Positions 1 through 9,976 of a stretch of DNA of 64,000 bases are shown here, piece by piece. Under the pieces are notes generated by a model. It worked only from the letters and a program-made list of their open reading frames with translations, was not told the DNA's origin and ran no database searches. The stretch is from Bradyrhizobium sp. Arg816. GTDB lineage: Bacteria; Pseudomonadota; Alphaproteobacteria; Rhizobiales; Xanthobacteraceae. The first letter of the stretch is position 1; every line of letters begins with the position of its first letter. The position numbers were made by a program, and so were the translations under genes. The stretch is from positions 326,531 to 390,530 of the forward strand of contig NZ_JAPRAQ010000007.1 of the NCBI RefSeq assembly GCF_029989365.1, read 5' to 3'.

Positions 1-1538
1 ACCTCCTGCGTACCGACCGAAGCCTGCTGCACGTTGCGCGAGATCTCCTGCGTGGCCGCGCCCTGTTCCTCGACGGCGGCTGCGATGGCCGCCGCCACCT
101 CGGACAGCCGCTCGATGGTGCCGCCGATTTCCTGGATGGCGCTGACGGATTCCTGCGTCGCGGCCTGGATCCCGGAGACTTGCGCCCCGATCTCGCCGGT
201 CGCTCTCGCGGTCTGCTCGGCCAGCGCCTTGACCTCGGAGGCGACGACCGCGAAGCCGCGGCCGGCTTCACCGGCACGCGCCGCCTCGATGGTGGCGTTG
301 AGCGCCAGCAGGTTGGTCTGACCGGCGATGGTGTTGATCAGCTCGACCACGTCGCCGATGCGGGATGCCGCCTGCGACAGCGCGTTGACGCGGTCGTTGG
401 TCCGCGTGGCCTGCTCGACGGCCTCCGCGGCCATCCGCGCCGAATCCTGCACGCGGCGGCTGATCTCGGTGATGGAGGACGACAGCTCCTCCGATGCGGA
501 CGCAACCGCCTGGACGTTGGTGGAGGCTTCCTCGGACGCCGCGGCGACCACGGTCGCGAGTTCCTGCCCGCGCTGCGCGGTGCTGCTCAGCGTGGTCGCG
601 GAGGCCTCGAGCTCGGTCGAGGCCGACGACACGGTGCCGACGACCTCGCCAATCATGGCCTCGAACTTGCGGGTGATGGCGTCGACGCGGCGGCCGCGTT
701 CGATCTTGGTCTCGGCGTCGGCCGCAGCGACTTCGTCGGCGGCCTTCTTGGCGATCAACGCCTCCTTGAAGATCTGGAGCGCATCCGCCATCGAGCCGAT
801 CTCGGTCTTCTCGCCGCGATGTGGCACCTCGGCGGAGAGGTCGCCTTCGCCGAGCGACTGCATCGGATGGATGATCGAGGCAATCCCGCGAGAAACGTCA
901 CGCACGAGATAATAGGCGGCACCGATCGCGATCACGACCGAGAACACGATGATGCCGACCAGCACGCGGAAGATCGTGGCGTAGCTGTCGGCCGCCTGCT
1001 TCGTCTCCAGCTCGGCGCCCCGGTTGTTCATCTCGATGCCCTTCTGGAGCAGCGGGTCGGCGGCCTGGGCCATCTTCGCGACCTTGGTCTGCAACAGCTC
1101 GTTGGCATCGGTCGGGAAGCGACCGACGCCCTTGCGCGACAGCGCCATAACGTCCTGCACCCCGTTCAGGTACTCGGCCCACGCCTTGCTCCACTGCTCA
1201 TAGAGCGAACGCTCCTCGGCCGAGGTGATCAGCGGCTCGTAGACCTTGCGGGTCTGGTCGATGCGCGCCTGCAGCGAGGCGAGGCGCTTCTCGGCGGCTT
1301 CCTTGCCCTCGGCGGTGTCCTGCATCAGGTGCAGGCGCAGCGCGACGCGCAGCTCGTTGATATCGGCGCGAAGCGAGCCGAGCGCACGCACGCTCGGCAG
1401 CCAGCTCTCCGCGATCTCGACGGTATGGGAATTGATACTCTGCATGGTGCCGATCGCCATCACGCCGACGCCGGCGAGCGACAGCACGAGGACCGACAAC
1501 ACGGTCAGAAGCTTGAACACGATCGACAACTTCGACAT
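1..1538 (-). CDS. Methyl-accepting chemotaxis protein (C-terminus beyond window)
   Basis: Transmembrane chemoreceptor that signals to CheA/CheW. The frame is open from ATG at 1538 to the left edge, giving 512 codons, so the last part of the protein is missing. Reading the minus strand gives a first membrane segment at about residues 8-30, a helical periplasmic sensor to about residue 170, a second membrane segment, a HAMP linker and the signalling coiled coil. The hairpin tip is clear (LALNATIEAARAGEAGRGFA, then VVASEVKALAEQTA). The sensor is rich in helix and has no PAS or Cache signature, so a four-helix-bundle type is likely, but the ligand is unknown. It is the most downstream of four tandem receptors on this strand, 284 bases after the next one. 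The signalling half is nearly the same as its neighbours' while the sensor differs. No CheR-tethering tail can be judged because the end is cut. Confidence 0.95.
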   Translation of the reverse strand, partial: MSKLSIVFKLLTVLSVLVLSLAGVGVMAIGTMQSINSHTVEIAESWLPSVRALGSLRADINELRVALRLHLMQDTAEGKEAAEKRLASLQARIDQTRKVYEPLITSAEERSLYEQWSKAWAEYLNGVQDVMALSRKGVGRFPTDANELLQTKVAKMAQAADPLLQKGIEMNNRGAELETKQAADSYATIFRVLVGIIVFSVVIAIGAAYYLVRDVSRGIASIIHPMQSLGEGDLSAEVPHRGEKTEIGSMADALQIFKEALIAKKAADEVAAADAETKIERGRRVDAITRKFEAMIGEVVGTVSSASTELEASATTLSSTAQRGQELATVVAAASEEASTNVQAVASASEELSSSITEISRRVQDSARMAAEAVEQATRTNDRVNALSQAASRIGDVVELINTIAGQTNLLALNATIEAARAGEAGRGFAVVASEVKALAEQTARATGEIGAQVSGIQAATQESVSAIQEIGGTIERLSEVAAAIAAAVEEQGAATQEISRNVQQASVGTQE

Positions 1539-1822
1539 CACAGCAAATCCCGATGAGACCTAGCAACGCGCAAATCACCTGCGCCGCCATCGTCACGACG
1601 GACGACAGGGCGGAAGTCAGTTCAACAATGCTGGCTGATTTTTATCCCGTAAGATTGCGCTCATAGTTGCAAACAGGCGTTAACAGGAACCTACGTGGAA
1701 CTACGGAATTCGCTGTCGCCGCCGTCATATGTTCCGCAATTATTGGTTGCAGTGCAGCAGACATCGCGCGACGCCACACTGGCGCACCGCGATGCGCGGC
1801 TCGAACGGAGCAACTGACGACC

Positions 1823-3793
1823 TCACGCCGCCCGCACCGACTCCAGGAAGCGCGCGACCTCGCTCTTCAGCCGGTTGCTCTCCTGAGAGAGCGATTGCGC
1901 CGCTGAATGCACCTGGGCCGACGCAGCCCCGGTCTCGCCTGCGCCGCGCTGGACGTTGCCGATATTGGCGGAGACTTCCGAGGTGCCGTGCGCGGCATGC
2001 TGGATGTTGCGGGAGATCTCCTGCGTCGCGGCGCCCTGCTCCTCCACCGCCGCGGCGATGGCCGAGGATATTTCCGACATCCGCGCGATGGTGTCGCCGA
2101 TCTCCTTGATTGCGCCGGCCGAATCCTGCGTCGCGGTCTGGATCGCGGCGATGTGCTGGCTGATCTCGCCCGTGGCCTTCGCGGTCTGCTCGGCGAGCGC
2201 CTTCACTTCGGTCGCGACCACCGCAAAGCCCTTGCCGGCTTCGCCCGCCCGCGCTGCCTCGATCGTGGCATTCAGCGCCAGCAGATTGGTCTGGCTGGCG
2301 ATGGTGTTAATCAGCTCGACCACGTCGCCGATGCGGCCTGCCGCCTTGGTCAGCTCGGCGACGCGCGCGTTGGTGCGCTGGGCCTGCTCCACCGCGACGT
2401 CGGCGACGCGGGCCGATTCCTGCACCTGACGGCTGATCTCCGAGATCGATGTGGTCATCTCCTCGCTCGCGGACGACACCGATTGCACGTTCGCGGACGC
2501 CTCCTCGGAGGCTGCGGCCACCGCCGTGGCAAGCCCGTTACCGCGCTCCGCGGCCTGCGTCAGCGTGTTGGAGGACGCCTCGAGCTCGGTTGCCGCCGAC
2601 GACACCGTGTCGATGATCTCGCCGACCGCGCCTTCAAACCCGTCGGCGAGGCGGTGCATGTCCGCCTTGCGCCGTTCGCGCCCGCGCGTGTCAGCTTCGG
2701 CCTGCTCCGCACCCAGCCGCTCGGCCTCCGCCATGTTGGTCCTGAACACCTCGACCGCGCCGGCCATCTCGCCGATCTCGTCCTTGCGCCCGACGCCGGG
2801 GACGGAGATTGAAAGCTCGCCACGCGCCAGCCGCGTCATCGCGCCGACCATGCCGGACAGCGCCTTCGAGATCGAGCGCCCGAGGACAAAGCCGACCACG
2901 GCGAGCACGACGACGGTGAACGCGAAGGCGATCATCATCCACATGCGCACGGCATCGCGCGTTGCGGCCTCCGCGGCGTCAGCCTGCCTGTACATGGCGT
3001 CGACCGCGGCCCGCACCTCGACCATGGAGGGCTCGAGTTCGCGGAATGTCTTCATCATGCTGGCGTCCAGCGCGGCGCTCTGCTGCGCGGTCTCGGCCCA
3101 GGCCGCGAACTCGGACTGGTATTTCTGGAGCTTGGCCGTGATGTCGTTCATCACCGCCGTCGGGACTGCGACCACCTCGATCGCCTTGGAGAATTCGACC
3201 CCGGCCTTCTTCACTTCGGCAATGTATTTGGGGTCGCGCCGCAGCATGAAGTCCTTCTCGTGCCGGCGCATCATCAGCATCCAGCTCGTCGTCCTGGGAT
3301 CGTCGATCTCCTTGAGCTTCACCTCGATGTCGTGCACGGCGGCGCGGAGCGAGCCGGACAGGCCAAGCGTCTCATTCAGCCCGAGTCTGGTCTCGGCCAC
3401 GACGAGCGCCTTGAAATCCTCAGCATAGCGTTTGAAGCCGTCATGTGCCTGCCTGGTCTTGTCGGACAGCGCGCTCATGCCGCCGGCCGCCATCAACCGC
3501 TCGACCTCGTCGAAATCGCGGTTGATCGGTGCCATCAGCTCGGCATGGGCCTTGGCGTAGCTTTCGTTGCGGCGCTGCTGAAAATTCTTCTCGTTGCGGC
3601 GCGCCTCCAGCATCTCGATCGTGAGCTGATTGTTGAGGTCAGCGATCGCGCGCGCGCGGTTGGCAACGGTGCGGGAGGCGTCCTGGGAGAGGCTGCCGAT
3701 CTCGTAGATCGCGCCGAAGACGACGAGACCGACAAGGCCGAAGAGTCCGATCGCCATGACCTTGTGGGTGAGGCGAATGGAAAGGCCGCTCAT
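1823..3793 (-). CDS. Methyl-accepting chemotaxis protein, HBM-like sensor
   Basis: Chemoreceptor of 656 residues. Membrane segments lie at about residues 11-31 and 284-304. The long periplasmic part between them carries two similar motifs, RNEKNFQQR (66-74) and RRHEKDFMLR (176-185), which fit the helical bimodular (HBM) sensor family known to bind small organic acids in Pseudomonas receptors. HAMP follows, then the signalling hairpin with LALNATIEAARAGEAGKGFA. The protein ends in FLESVRAA, a tail shared with the neighbouring receptors. The ATG at 3793 is chosen over longer in-frame starts because a GGAG lies eight bases before it and the membrane segment then sits at the usual place. Second in a tandem of four receptors. 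The ligand cannot be read from the sequence. Confidence 0.95.
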   Translation of the reverse strand: MSGLSIRLTHKVMAIGLFGLVGLVVFGAIYEIGSLSQDASRTVANRARAIADLNNQLTIEMLEARRNEKNFQQRRNESYAKAHAELMAPINRDFDEVERLMAAGGMSALSDKTRQAHDGFKRYAEDFKALVVAETRLGLNETLGLSGSLRAAVHDIEVKLKEIDDPRTTSWMLMMRRHEKDFMLRRDPKYIAEVKKAGVEFSKAIEVVAVPTAVMNDITAKLQKYQSEFAAWAETAQQSAALDASMMKTFRELEPSMVEVRAAVDAMYRQADAAEAATRDAVRMWMMIAFAFTVVVLAVVGFVLGRSISKALSGMVGAMTRLARGELSISVPGVGRKDEIGEMAGAVEVFRTNMAEAERLGAEQAEADTRGRERRKADMHRLADGFEGAVGEIIDTVSSAATELEASSNTLTQAAERGNGLATAVAAASEEASANVQSVSSASEEMTTSISEISRQVQESARVADVAVEQAQRTNARVAELTKAAGRIGDVVELINTIASQTNLLALNATIEAARAGEAGKGFAVVATEVKALAEQTAKATGEISQHIAAIQTATQDSAGAIKEIGDTIARMSEISSAIAAAVEEQGAATQEISRNIQHAAHGTSEVSANIGNVQRGAGETGAASAQVHSAAQSLSQESNRLKSEVARFLESVRAA

Positions 3794-3997
3794 TGAATGT
3801 GCTCCGATACGTTCGATACGCAATAGAGGGAGGGCGACTCGGCATCCGAATATTGCGAGATCATGACTGCATCGGTTTTCCGGAAGGTTAACCGTGCAGA
3901 CCTTCTCACCGCGGCATCGGCTGCGGACGCATGCGAACCGCGACGCGTCCTCGCGAGGCGGTTGCAATCGGCGGATGATGGGTGAGGACGGCCGCCC

Positions 3998-5704
3998 TCA
4001 GGCGGCGCGCACCGTGGTGAGGAACTTGCCGACCTCGAGCTTGAGGCGATTGCTGTCGCCGGACAGCGACTGCGCAGCCGAAAGCACCTGCGACGACGCC
4101 GAGCCGGTCTCGCTCGCGCCGCGTTGCACGTCGGTGATGTTGGACGACACTTGATGGGTGCCTTCCGCCGCCTGCGCGACGTTGCGGGAGATCTCCTGCG
4201 TCGCCGCGCCCTGCTCCTCCACCGCTGCCGCGATCGCCGAAGAGATCTCCGACAGCCGTTCGATGGTGTCGCTGATGTCCTTGATGGCGCCGACCGAGTC
4301 CTGGGTAGCAGACTGGATGCCGGAAATCTGCTGGCCGATCTCGCCGGTCGCTTTGGCGGTCTGCTCGGCAAGCGCCTTGACTTCGGAAGCGACGACGGCG
4401 AAGCCACGGCCGGCTTCACCTGCACGCGCAGCCTCGATCGTGGCATTGAGCGCCAGCAGATTGGTCTGGCCGGCGATGGTGTTGATCAACTCGACGACGT
4501 CGCCGATCCGCGTTGCCGCCTTCGACAATTCGCTGACACGTTCGGTCGTGGTGCGGGCCTGGCCGACCGCCTCGCCGGCGACGCGCGCGGATTCCTGCAC
4601 CTGGCGGCTGATCTCGGTGATCGAGGACGACAGCTCCTCGGTCGCCGAGGCCACCGACTGCACGTTGGTGGAGGCTTCCTCAGAGGCCGAAGCGACCACG
4701 GTCGCAAGTTGCTGCGCGTGCTCCGCGGTCGCGGTCAGCGTCGTCGCGGAAGCCTCGAGCTCGGTCGAGGCCGAGCTCACGGTCTCGATCACCTCGCCGA
4801 CGGCGGTTTCAAACTGGTCGGCAAGCCGGAGCATGTCCTGGCGACGCTGCGCCGCGCTGCGCTGCTCCATCTCCTTCTGCTCGGCTTCCATCCGGATCTT
4901 GGCAAGGCCGTTCTCCCGGAACACTTCCGCGGTCTTGGCGACTTCGCCGACCTCGTCCTTGCGATCGAGGCCGGCGATCTCGACCTGATAGCGGCCGACG
5001 GCAAGCTCCTGGAGCACACCGACGATCATGCGGATCGGCCGCGCGATGCCGTACTGACCGATGATGAAGCCCAACGCGCCGCCGATGATGACACCGAGGC
5101 CTGCGAGGATGATCAGGAAGCGTGACGTCGATTCGTACTGCTCGCGTGCTTCCTTGCTCTTCTCCTCGACGCGCGCATTCAGCCGATCGGCGAGTTCGCG
5201 CATCTTGCCTTGAAGGTTCTCCGCAGCGGTCCTGCTCTTCATCGCGGTGTCGCGCAGCTTGTCGGCGCTGTCGCTGAGCTTCGCCGACTTCTCGGCATCG
5301 ACGGCCGCGAGCGTCGTGTCCATCTGGCTCTTGTAGGCCGAGAACGCCTCGCGCACGCCCGGGAGCAGCGTCTTGGCCTTCTCGTCCGGGGTCTGGCTGA
5401 CCTCGTCGAAACGTTCCTGATACTGCTTGAGCTGGGCGTTGATGACATCACGCGCGGCCAGGCGATTGTCGTCACGCGGATCGAGCGCACTGCGGAATTC
5501 AGCGCGGTTCAGCGCGATGACGTTCTGGTTGGCGCGCGCCGCGAGCAGGGCCCGCTTGGCCGCGGTCGACATCACGTCGGCCTTTTCGCTGAGATCGCTG
5601 AGAGCGGAGACACCAAGCCAGGCGATCGCGGCACCGATCCCGCACAGCAGGACGACGATCCCGAGGATCTTGCTCAGGATGCGGAAGCGGCCAAGAAAAT
5701 GCAT
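3998..5704 (-). CDS. Methyl-accepting chemotaxis protein, 4HB-like sensor
   Basis: Chemoreceptor of 568 residues, start ATG at 5704 with AGGG about nine bases upstream. First membrane segment is near residues 12-34 and the second near 195-217. The 160-residue periplasmic stretch between them is almost all predicted helix and matches the size of a four-helix-bundle (4HB) sensor. HAMP and the signalling domain follow, with the conserved tip LALNATIEAARAGEAGRGFA and C-terminal FLTTVRAA. About 200 bases separate it from each neighbouring receptor, so each gene may have its own promoter. Its signalling half resembles that of the receptor at 5883-7625 more than the others, which suggests these two are the youngest duplicates. 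Confidence 0.95.
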   Translation of the reverse strand: MHFLGRFRILSKILGIVVLLCGIGAAIAWLGVSALSDLSEKADVMSTAAKRALLAARANQNVIALNRAEFRSALDPRDDNRLAARDVINAQLKQYQERFDEVSQTPDEKAKTLLPGVREAFSAYKSQMDTTLAAVDAEKSAKLSDSADKLRDTAMKSRTAAENLQGKMRELADRLNARVEEKSKEAREQYESTSRFLIILAGLGVIIGGALGFIIGQYGIARPIRMIVGVLQELAVGRYQVEIAGLDRKDEVGEVAKTAEVFRENGLAKIRMEAEQKEMEQRSAAQRRQDMLRLADQFETAVGEVIETVSSASTELEASATTLTATAEHAQQLATVVASASEEASTNVQSVASATEELSSSITEISRQVQESARVAGEAVGQARTTTERVSELSKAATRIGDVVELINTIAGQTNLLALNATIEAARAGEAGRGFAVVASEVKALAEQTAKATGEIGQQISGIQSATQDSVGAIKDISDTIERLSEISSAIAAAVEEQGAATQEISRNVAQAAEGTHQVSSNITDVQRGASETGSASSQVLSAAQSLSGDSNRLKLEVGKFLTTVRAA

Positions 5705-5882
5705 GACGGGAACCCTTCATGGACATTGCCGCTCAAGCGGCTGAATTCCCATGAATTTCGCCCAAAACCATTCCGCTTCCCTTAACCACGTTTTCCGTAG
5801 AAACACGGAGTTTCCATCGTGATCGACGCCGCTCTTGCGTTCCGAGACTTGCGCAGGGAGCAAGGCTCTCCCTGCGTCTTGG

Positions 5883-7625
5883 TCAGGCCGCGCGAACGGT
5901 ACCCAGGAACTTCCCGACCTCGAGCTTGAGACGATTGCTGTCGCCCGACAGCGACTGCGCCGCCGCCAACACCTGCGAGGACGCCGAGCCGGTCTCGCTC
6001 GCACCGCGCTGGACGTCGGTGATGTTGGACGACACTTGATGGGTGCCTGCCGCCGCCTGCTGCACGTTGCGGGAGATTTCCTGCGTCGCGGCGCCCTGCT
6101 CTTCGACGGCAGCCGCGATGGTCGAGGAGATCTCCGACAGCTTCTCGATGGTGTCGCTGATGTCCCTGATGGCGCCGACCGAATGCTCGGTCGCGGCCTG
6201 GATGCTGGCGATCTGCTGGCCGATCTCGCCGGTCGCCTTCGCGGTCTGCTCGGCGAGCGCCTTGACTTCGGAGGCGACCACGGCAAAACCGCGGCCCGCT
6301 TCGCCGGCGCGCGCGGCCTCGATCGTGGCGTTGAGCGCCAGCAGGTTGGTCTGGCCGGCGATGGTGTTGATCAGCTCCACGACGTCGCCGATCCGCGTCG
6401 CCGCCTTCGACAGCTCGCTGACACGGTCGGTCGTGGTGCGGGCCTGGCCGACGGCCTCGCTGGCCACGCGCGCGGATTCCTGCACCTGGCGGCTGATCTC
6501 GGTGATCGACGACGACAGCTCTTCCGTTGCCGACGCCACCGACTGCACGTTGGTGGAGGCCTCTTCGGAGGCCGCCGCGACCACGGTGGTGAGCTGCTGC
6601 GTGCGCTCCGCGGTCGAGGTGAGCGTGGTGGCGGACGCTTCAAGCTCCGTGGAAGCCGATGACACGGTGCCGACGATCTCGCCGACGGCGCCTTCGAAGC
6701 TGTCGGCGAGCCTGCGCATCTCGGACCTGCGCTGCTCGGCCGCGAGCTGATCCTGCCGCGACTTGGCTTCCGCGTCCTCCCGCGCCTTCTGTTCGGACAC
6801 GATCTTGAATTTTTCGACGGCACCGGCGACTTCGCCGACCTCGTCCTTGCGGCCGAGGCCCGGCAGCACCACGGAGAAGTCGCCGCCCGCGAGCTTTTCC
6901 ATCGCCGCCGTCAATGCGCGCATGGGCCGCGCAATGCTGAAGACGGAGAAGATGCACGCCCCGATCAGAACCAGCGCGACCAGCACGCCGGCGACGAACG
7001 AGGTCCGCGCGACGGACGCGGCCTCAGCTTCGGCTTCGGCGCGGGCTTCGGCACTCTTCTGCTTGGCGAAATTGATGATCTCGTTGGTCAGCTCCGATAT
7101 CTCTTCGTTGATCGGCGCCAGCGTCTCCTTGCGGATGCGGTCGACCTCGGCGACGAGCTTTGCGAGCGGCGCCGACGCCTCGCCGTCCTTCTTCGCGCCC
7201 AGGGCGAGCTCCTGCTTGCGGATCGCTTCGATCTGCTGTTGCCCCTTGCTGAAATTGCCGATCAACACGGTCAGGCGGTCGATCCGTTTGTGGTTCTCCG
7301 GCGAGCGCGACAGCTTCGCCATCTCGTCCGCGAATTTCAGGGCCGCGGTCTGCCGATCGTTGAAATAGGTGACGGCCTTCTGCAACTCGGCCGGCGAAAT
7401 GGAACTCAGGATGTCACGAATGCCGATCTGCATCCCACGGACCGACGCCTTGGCTTCCGCGGCGTTTTGCGCGATCGACTGCTGCCCCGATGCCCCATTG
7501 CTGAGCTTCTGAACCTCGGCGCCGCCGCTCATCTGGAGAACGATCATCAGCGCGACGAGCGCGATGGTGAGTGCCGAGGTCACGGCGAGCTTGGTGCCAA
7601 TTCGCAGGTTTTGAATGAACATCAT
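5883..7625 (-). CDS. Methyl-accepting chemotaxis protein
   Basis: Chemoreceptor of 580 residues. Two ATG codons in a row start it (7625 and 7622); the first sits at better spacing from a GGGGA. Membrane segments are at about 13-33 and 209-231. The periplasmic part is helical and ends in an Ala/Glu/Lys-rich coiled coil (about 188-206) leading straight into the second membrane helix. HAMP and signalling domain follow, with C-terminal FLGTVRAA. It is the first (most upstream) of the four tandem receptors. The sensor has no motif I can assign, so the ligand is unknown. Confidence 0.95.
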   Translation of the reverse strand: MMFIQNLRIGTKLAVTSALTIALVALMIVLQMSGGAEVQKLSNGASGQQSIAQNAAEAKASVRGMQIGIRDILSSISPAELQKAVTYFNDRQTAALKFADEMAKLSRSPENHKRIDRLTVLIGNFSKGQQQIEAIRKQELALGAKKDGEASAPLAKLVAEVDRIRKETLAPINEEISELTNEIINFAKQKSAEARAEAEAEAASVARTSFVAGVLVALVLIGACIFSVFSIARPMRALTAAMEKLAGGDFSVVLPGLGRKDEVGEVAGAVEKFKIVSEQKAREDAEAKSRQDQLAAEQRRSEMRRLADSFEGAVGEIVGTVSSASTELEASATTLTSTAERTQQLTTVVAAASEEASTNVQSVASATEELSSSITEISRQVQESARVASEAVGQARTTTDRVSELSKAATRIGDVVELINTIAGQTNLLALNATIEAARAGEAGRGFAVVASEVKALAEQTAKATGEIGQQIASIQAATEHSVGAIRDISDTIEKLSEISSTIAAAVEEQGAATQEISRNVQQAAAGTHQVSSNITDVQRGASETGSASSQVLAAAQSLSGDSNRLKLEVGKFLGTVRAA

Positions 7626-7849
7626 CGACGTAATCCCCGGATACGCATTGCCGCGCCGACGCGCGTGAACAGTCCGGGAAGGCTAACCGCGAGGTTGCTC
7701 ATTAACGTTAAGAGCGGCCGCGGCAGCCTGGGTAGAAATACTGAAATGGCGCTTAAACTACTGCAGTTGCGCACTTTTCACGTGTAACGAGATGGATTTC
7801 GCGGATTTGCACACGCTGGCGTCCGTTAACGGTTCCCCGTTCGCGGTCA

Positions 7850-8083
7850 TCAGCACACGGTCTCACCGACCAGGCTGACGCGGAAGACCGGCTTCTTGTT
7901 CTCGTCGAGCAGCTCCATGCTCCACTTCGCATTCGGCTTCAGGTTGCGCGCTATGCTGCCGAGCAGGTTGGCGCAGACCTCGCTCATCTCGGCCCAGGCG
8001 GCGGCGCGATCCTCGAACTCGTACGGCTGGTCGGCGGCGCCGGAATAACGACCGGTGCTGATGCGAAAGAAATACAGCGACAT
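7850..8083 (-). CDS. DUF6894-like small protein
   Basis: A 77-residue protein beginning MSLYFFRIS, followed by an acidic Ala-rich helix and ending in a beta-like stretch (FRVSLVGETVC). This layout, an aromatic N-terminal strand, a helix with spaced alanines and a C-terminal strand after a Glu/Asp/Asn turn, is what the DUF6894 family of rhizobial small proteins shows. The function of that family is unknown. The ATG at 8083 has AAGGG eight bases before it; a longer in-frame reading to 8116 lacks a better signal. It stands alone between the receptor array and the next secreted protein, transcribed on the same strand as both. Confidence 0.75.
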   Translation of the reverse strand: MSLYFFRISTGRYSGAADQPYEFEDRAAAWAEMSEVCANLLGSIARNLKPNAKWSMELLDENKKPVFRVSLVGETVC

Positions 8084-8236
8084 CGTAGAACCCTTGCATC
8101 CCCCGGCCTTGCGCAAACTGGGACGCGAGTCGCTACCAAGGCATGAAAGCCGCCGTCCGTATGACTACGGCGCGGCGGCTTGGTGACAGATGAATATTTC
8201 AACGACAAAATGCGCGGGCTGTCCCGCGCAGCCAGC

Positions 8237-8836
8237 TCACTGGGTCGAGCGGCGCAATTCCAGCGGAGCGTCGTTCCTGGCGGGCTCCGATTTGGCCTCG
8301 GACTTCACCGGCTCGAGCCGGCCGCTCTCGACACGCGGCGTCTCGACACGCGCGGCGACTTCAGTGTTGGACGCAGCGACCGAACCAGTGTGCTCCGGGG
8401 GGCGCAACGAACGCGGACGCGCCACGGCGCGGGCCATCAGCATCTGATTGCCGCCCTGGTGGTGGAAGTCGCAATAGGCGAAGCCCATGCCCGACACCGA
8501 GCCGCGGAAGCTGCGATCGTCGGTCTTTTCCAGGTTGAAGCAGGGCTCGAACGGAATGCCCTTGATCGAGGCGCAGACATTCTGGCCTCGGATCTGTAGC
8601 GTGTTGCCGGGCAGGCGGAGATGCTTCACCGGGCCTGCACCCGAGAACTGCACCGCGCCGGCGGCGCCGAGATCGTCCAGGATACGGCCTGCGCCGCGGG
8701 TACCGTCGAAACAGGTGAAGGCGAACACCTTACCGGCAACGAAGCGGCGCGCCTCGTCGGCGTTCATGCTTCCTGCGATGGCCGGCGCAAACGTCGCTGC
8801 CGCCGTGACAGCCCCCAACACAATACGCGCAAGCAT
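8237..8836 (-). CDS. Secreted protein of unknown function
   Basis: A 199-residue protein. The ATG at 8836, with GGAG ten bases upstream, gives a clean signal peptide (MLARIVLGAVTAAATFAPAIA, cut after about residue 21). The mature part has four to five cysteines (FTCFDG, NVCASIKG, EPCFNL, YCDFHH) that could form disulfides in the periplasm, and a Pro/Glu/Ser-rich tail of about 60 residues with no clear fold. I do not recognise the family. The sequence reads as a typical conserved rhizobial periplasmic protein. It lies downstream of the oxidoreductase at 8949-9935 with 112 bases between, so it probably has its own promoter. Confidence 0.75.
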   Translation of the reverse strand: MLARIVLGAVTAAATFAPAIAGSMNADEARRFVAGKVFAFTCFDGTRGAGRILDDLGAAGAVQFSGAGPVKHLRLPGNTLQIRGQNVCASIKGIPFEPCFNLEKTDDRSFRGSVSGMGFAYCDFHHQGGNQMLMARAVARPRSLRPPEHTGSVAASNTEVAARVETPRVESGRLEPVKSEAKSEPARNDAPLELRRSTQ

Positions 8837-8948
8837 GCTCAACTCCGAACCAACCCCAGCGCGGGCAATGCCTTATCTCTTTACCCGCTGCTTACCATAC
8901 TAACCAAGGCAACATTGAAGCAGCTTGGTTGGTAAAGTCTGAACGCCG

Positions 8949-9935
8949 TTAGACAATTTTTACCACGATGCGACCGCGGACCTGGCCGGCGAGGATTTTC
9001 GCGCCCCATTCCGAAACGTCCTCGAGCGGAATTTCATGAGTAATTTCAGTTAGTTTTGTCCGATCCAGATCCGAGGCCAGACGCTGCCAGGCGGCTTTCC
9101 GCGGCTCGATCGGGCACATCACGGAATCGATGCCGAGAAGGCACACCCCGCGCAAAATGAAGGGTGCGACAGAAGACGGCAGGTCCATGCCGGCAGCCAG
9201 GCCGCACGCCGCGATGGCGCCGCCGTATTTCGTCATCGACAGGAGATTCGCGAGCGTGGTCGAGCCGACGCTGTCGACGCCACCGGCCCAGCGCTCCTTG
9301 GCGAGCGGCTTTGCCGGTGCCGACAGCTCGTTGCGGTCGATCACCTCGGCCGCGCCGATCTCTTTCAAATAGTCCGCTTCCGAGGCGCGGCCCGTCGAGG
9401 CGATGACGTGATAACCGAGCTTCGAGAGCACGGCGGTGGCGACCGAGCCGACGCCGCCGGCCGCGCCCGTGACCACCACGGGGCCGCTCTTCGGCGACAG
9501 GCCGTGCTTCTCCAGCGCCAGCACCGAAAGCATCGCGGTGAAGCCGGCGGTGCCGATTGCCATGGCGTCGCGCGCCGACAGGCCCTGCGGCAAAGCGACC
9601 AGCCAGTCACCCTTCACCCGCGCCTTCTCGGCATAGGCGCCGAGATGGGTCTCGCCCATGCCCCAGCCGGTGCAGACGACCTTGTCACCCGCCTTCCACT
9701 GCGGATGCGAGGATTGCTCGACGGTGCCGGCAAAGTCGATGCCGGCGATCATCGGGAAACGGCGCACCACCGGCGCCTTGCCGGTGAGCGCAAGCCCGTC
9801 CTTGTAGTTCAGCGTCGACCATTCCACGCGGACCGTGACATCACCGTCCATCAGCTCGGAATCGTCGAACTGCGTGAGTGCGGCGGTGGTGCCCTTGTCC
9901 GCCTTGTCGATCCGGATCGCCTTGAATGTGGCCAC
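8949..9935 (-). CDS. acuI: Acrylyl-CoA reductase-type oxidoreductase (AcuI/YhdH)
   Basis: Medium-chain NADPH-dependent reductase of 328 residues. The family member AcuI reduces acrylyl-CoA to propionyl-CoA, and YhdH is the E. coli homologue. The N-terminal catalytic fold contains STLNYKDGLALTG and PMIAGIDFAGTV. The nucleotide fold carries the glycine-rich VVTGAAGGVGSVA at about residues 153-165. No zinc-binding cysteine set is seen, as expected for the family. The start is a GTG at 9935 with AGGGAG seven bases before it. It follows the MFS permease on the same strand with a 41-base gap, so the two are probably one operon. The exact enoyl substrate is not shown by the sequence. Confidence 0.9.
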   Translation of the reverse strand: MATFKAIRIDKADKGTTAALTQFDDSELMDGDVTVRVEWSTLNYKDGLALTGKAPVVRRFPMIAGIDFAGTVEQSSHPQWKAGDKVVCTGWGMGETHLGAYAEKARVKGDWLVALPQGLSARDAMAIGTAGFTAMLSVLALEKHGLSPKSGPVVVTGAAGGVGSVATAVLSKLGYHVIASTGRASEADYLKEIGAAEVIDRNELSAPAKPLAKERWAGGVDSVGSTTLANLLSMTKYGGAIAACGLAAGMDLPSSVAPFILRGVCLLGIDSVMCPIEPRKAAWQRLASDLDRTKLTEITHEIPLEDVSEWGAKILAGQVRGRIVVKIV

Positions 9936-9976
9936 GACTGAACTCCCTGGACTTGTTTCAGGGGATGTTTAGCCGA

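Noticed and set aside
180..1556. 458-codon open frame on the plus strand
   Set aside because: Antisense to the first chemoreceptor gene. Long frames of this kind occur opposite every receptor here because of codon bias.
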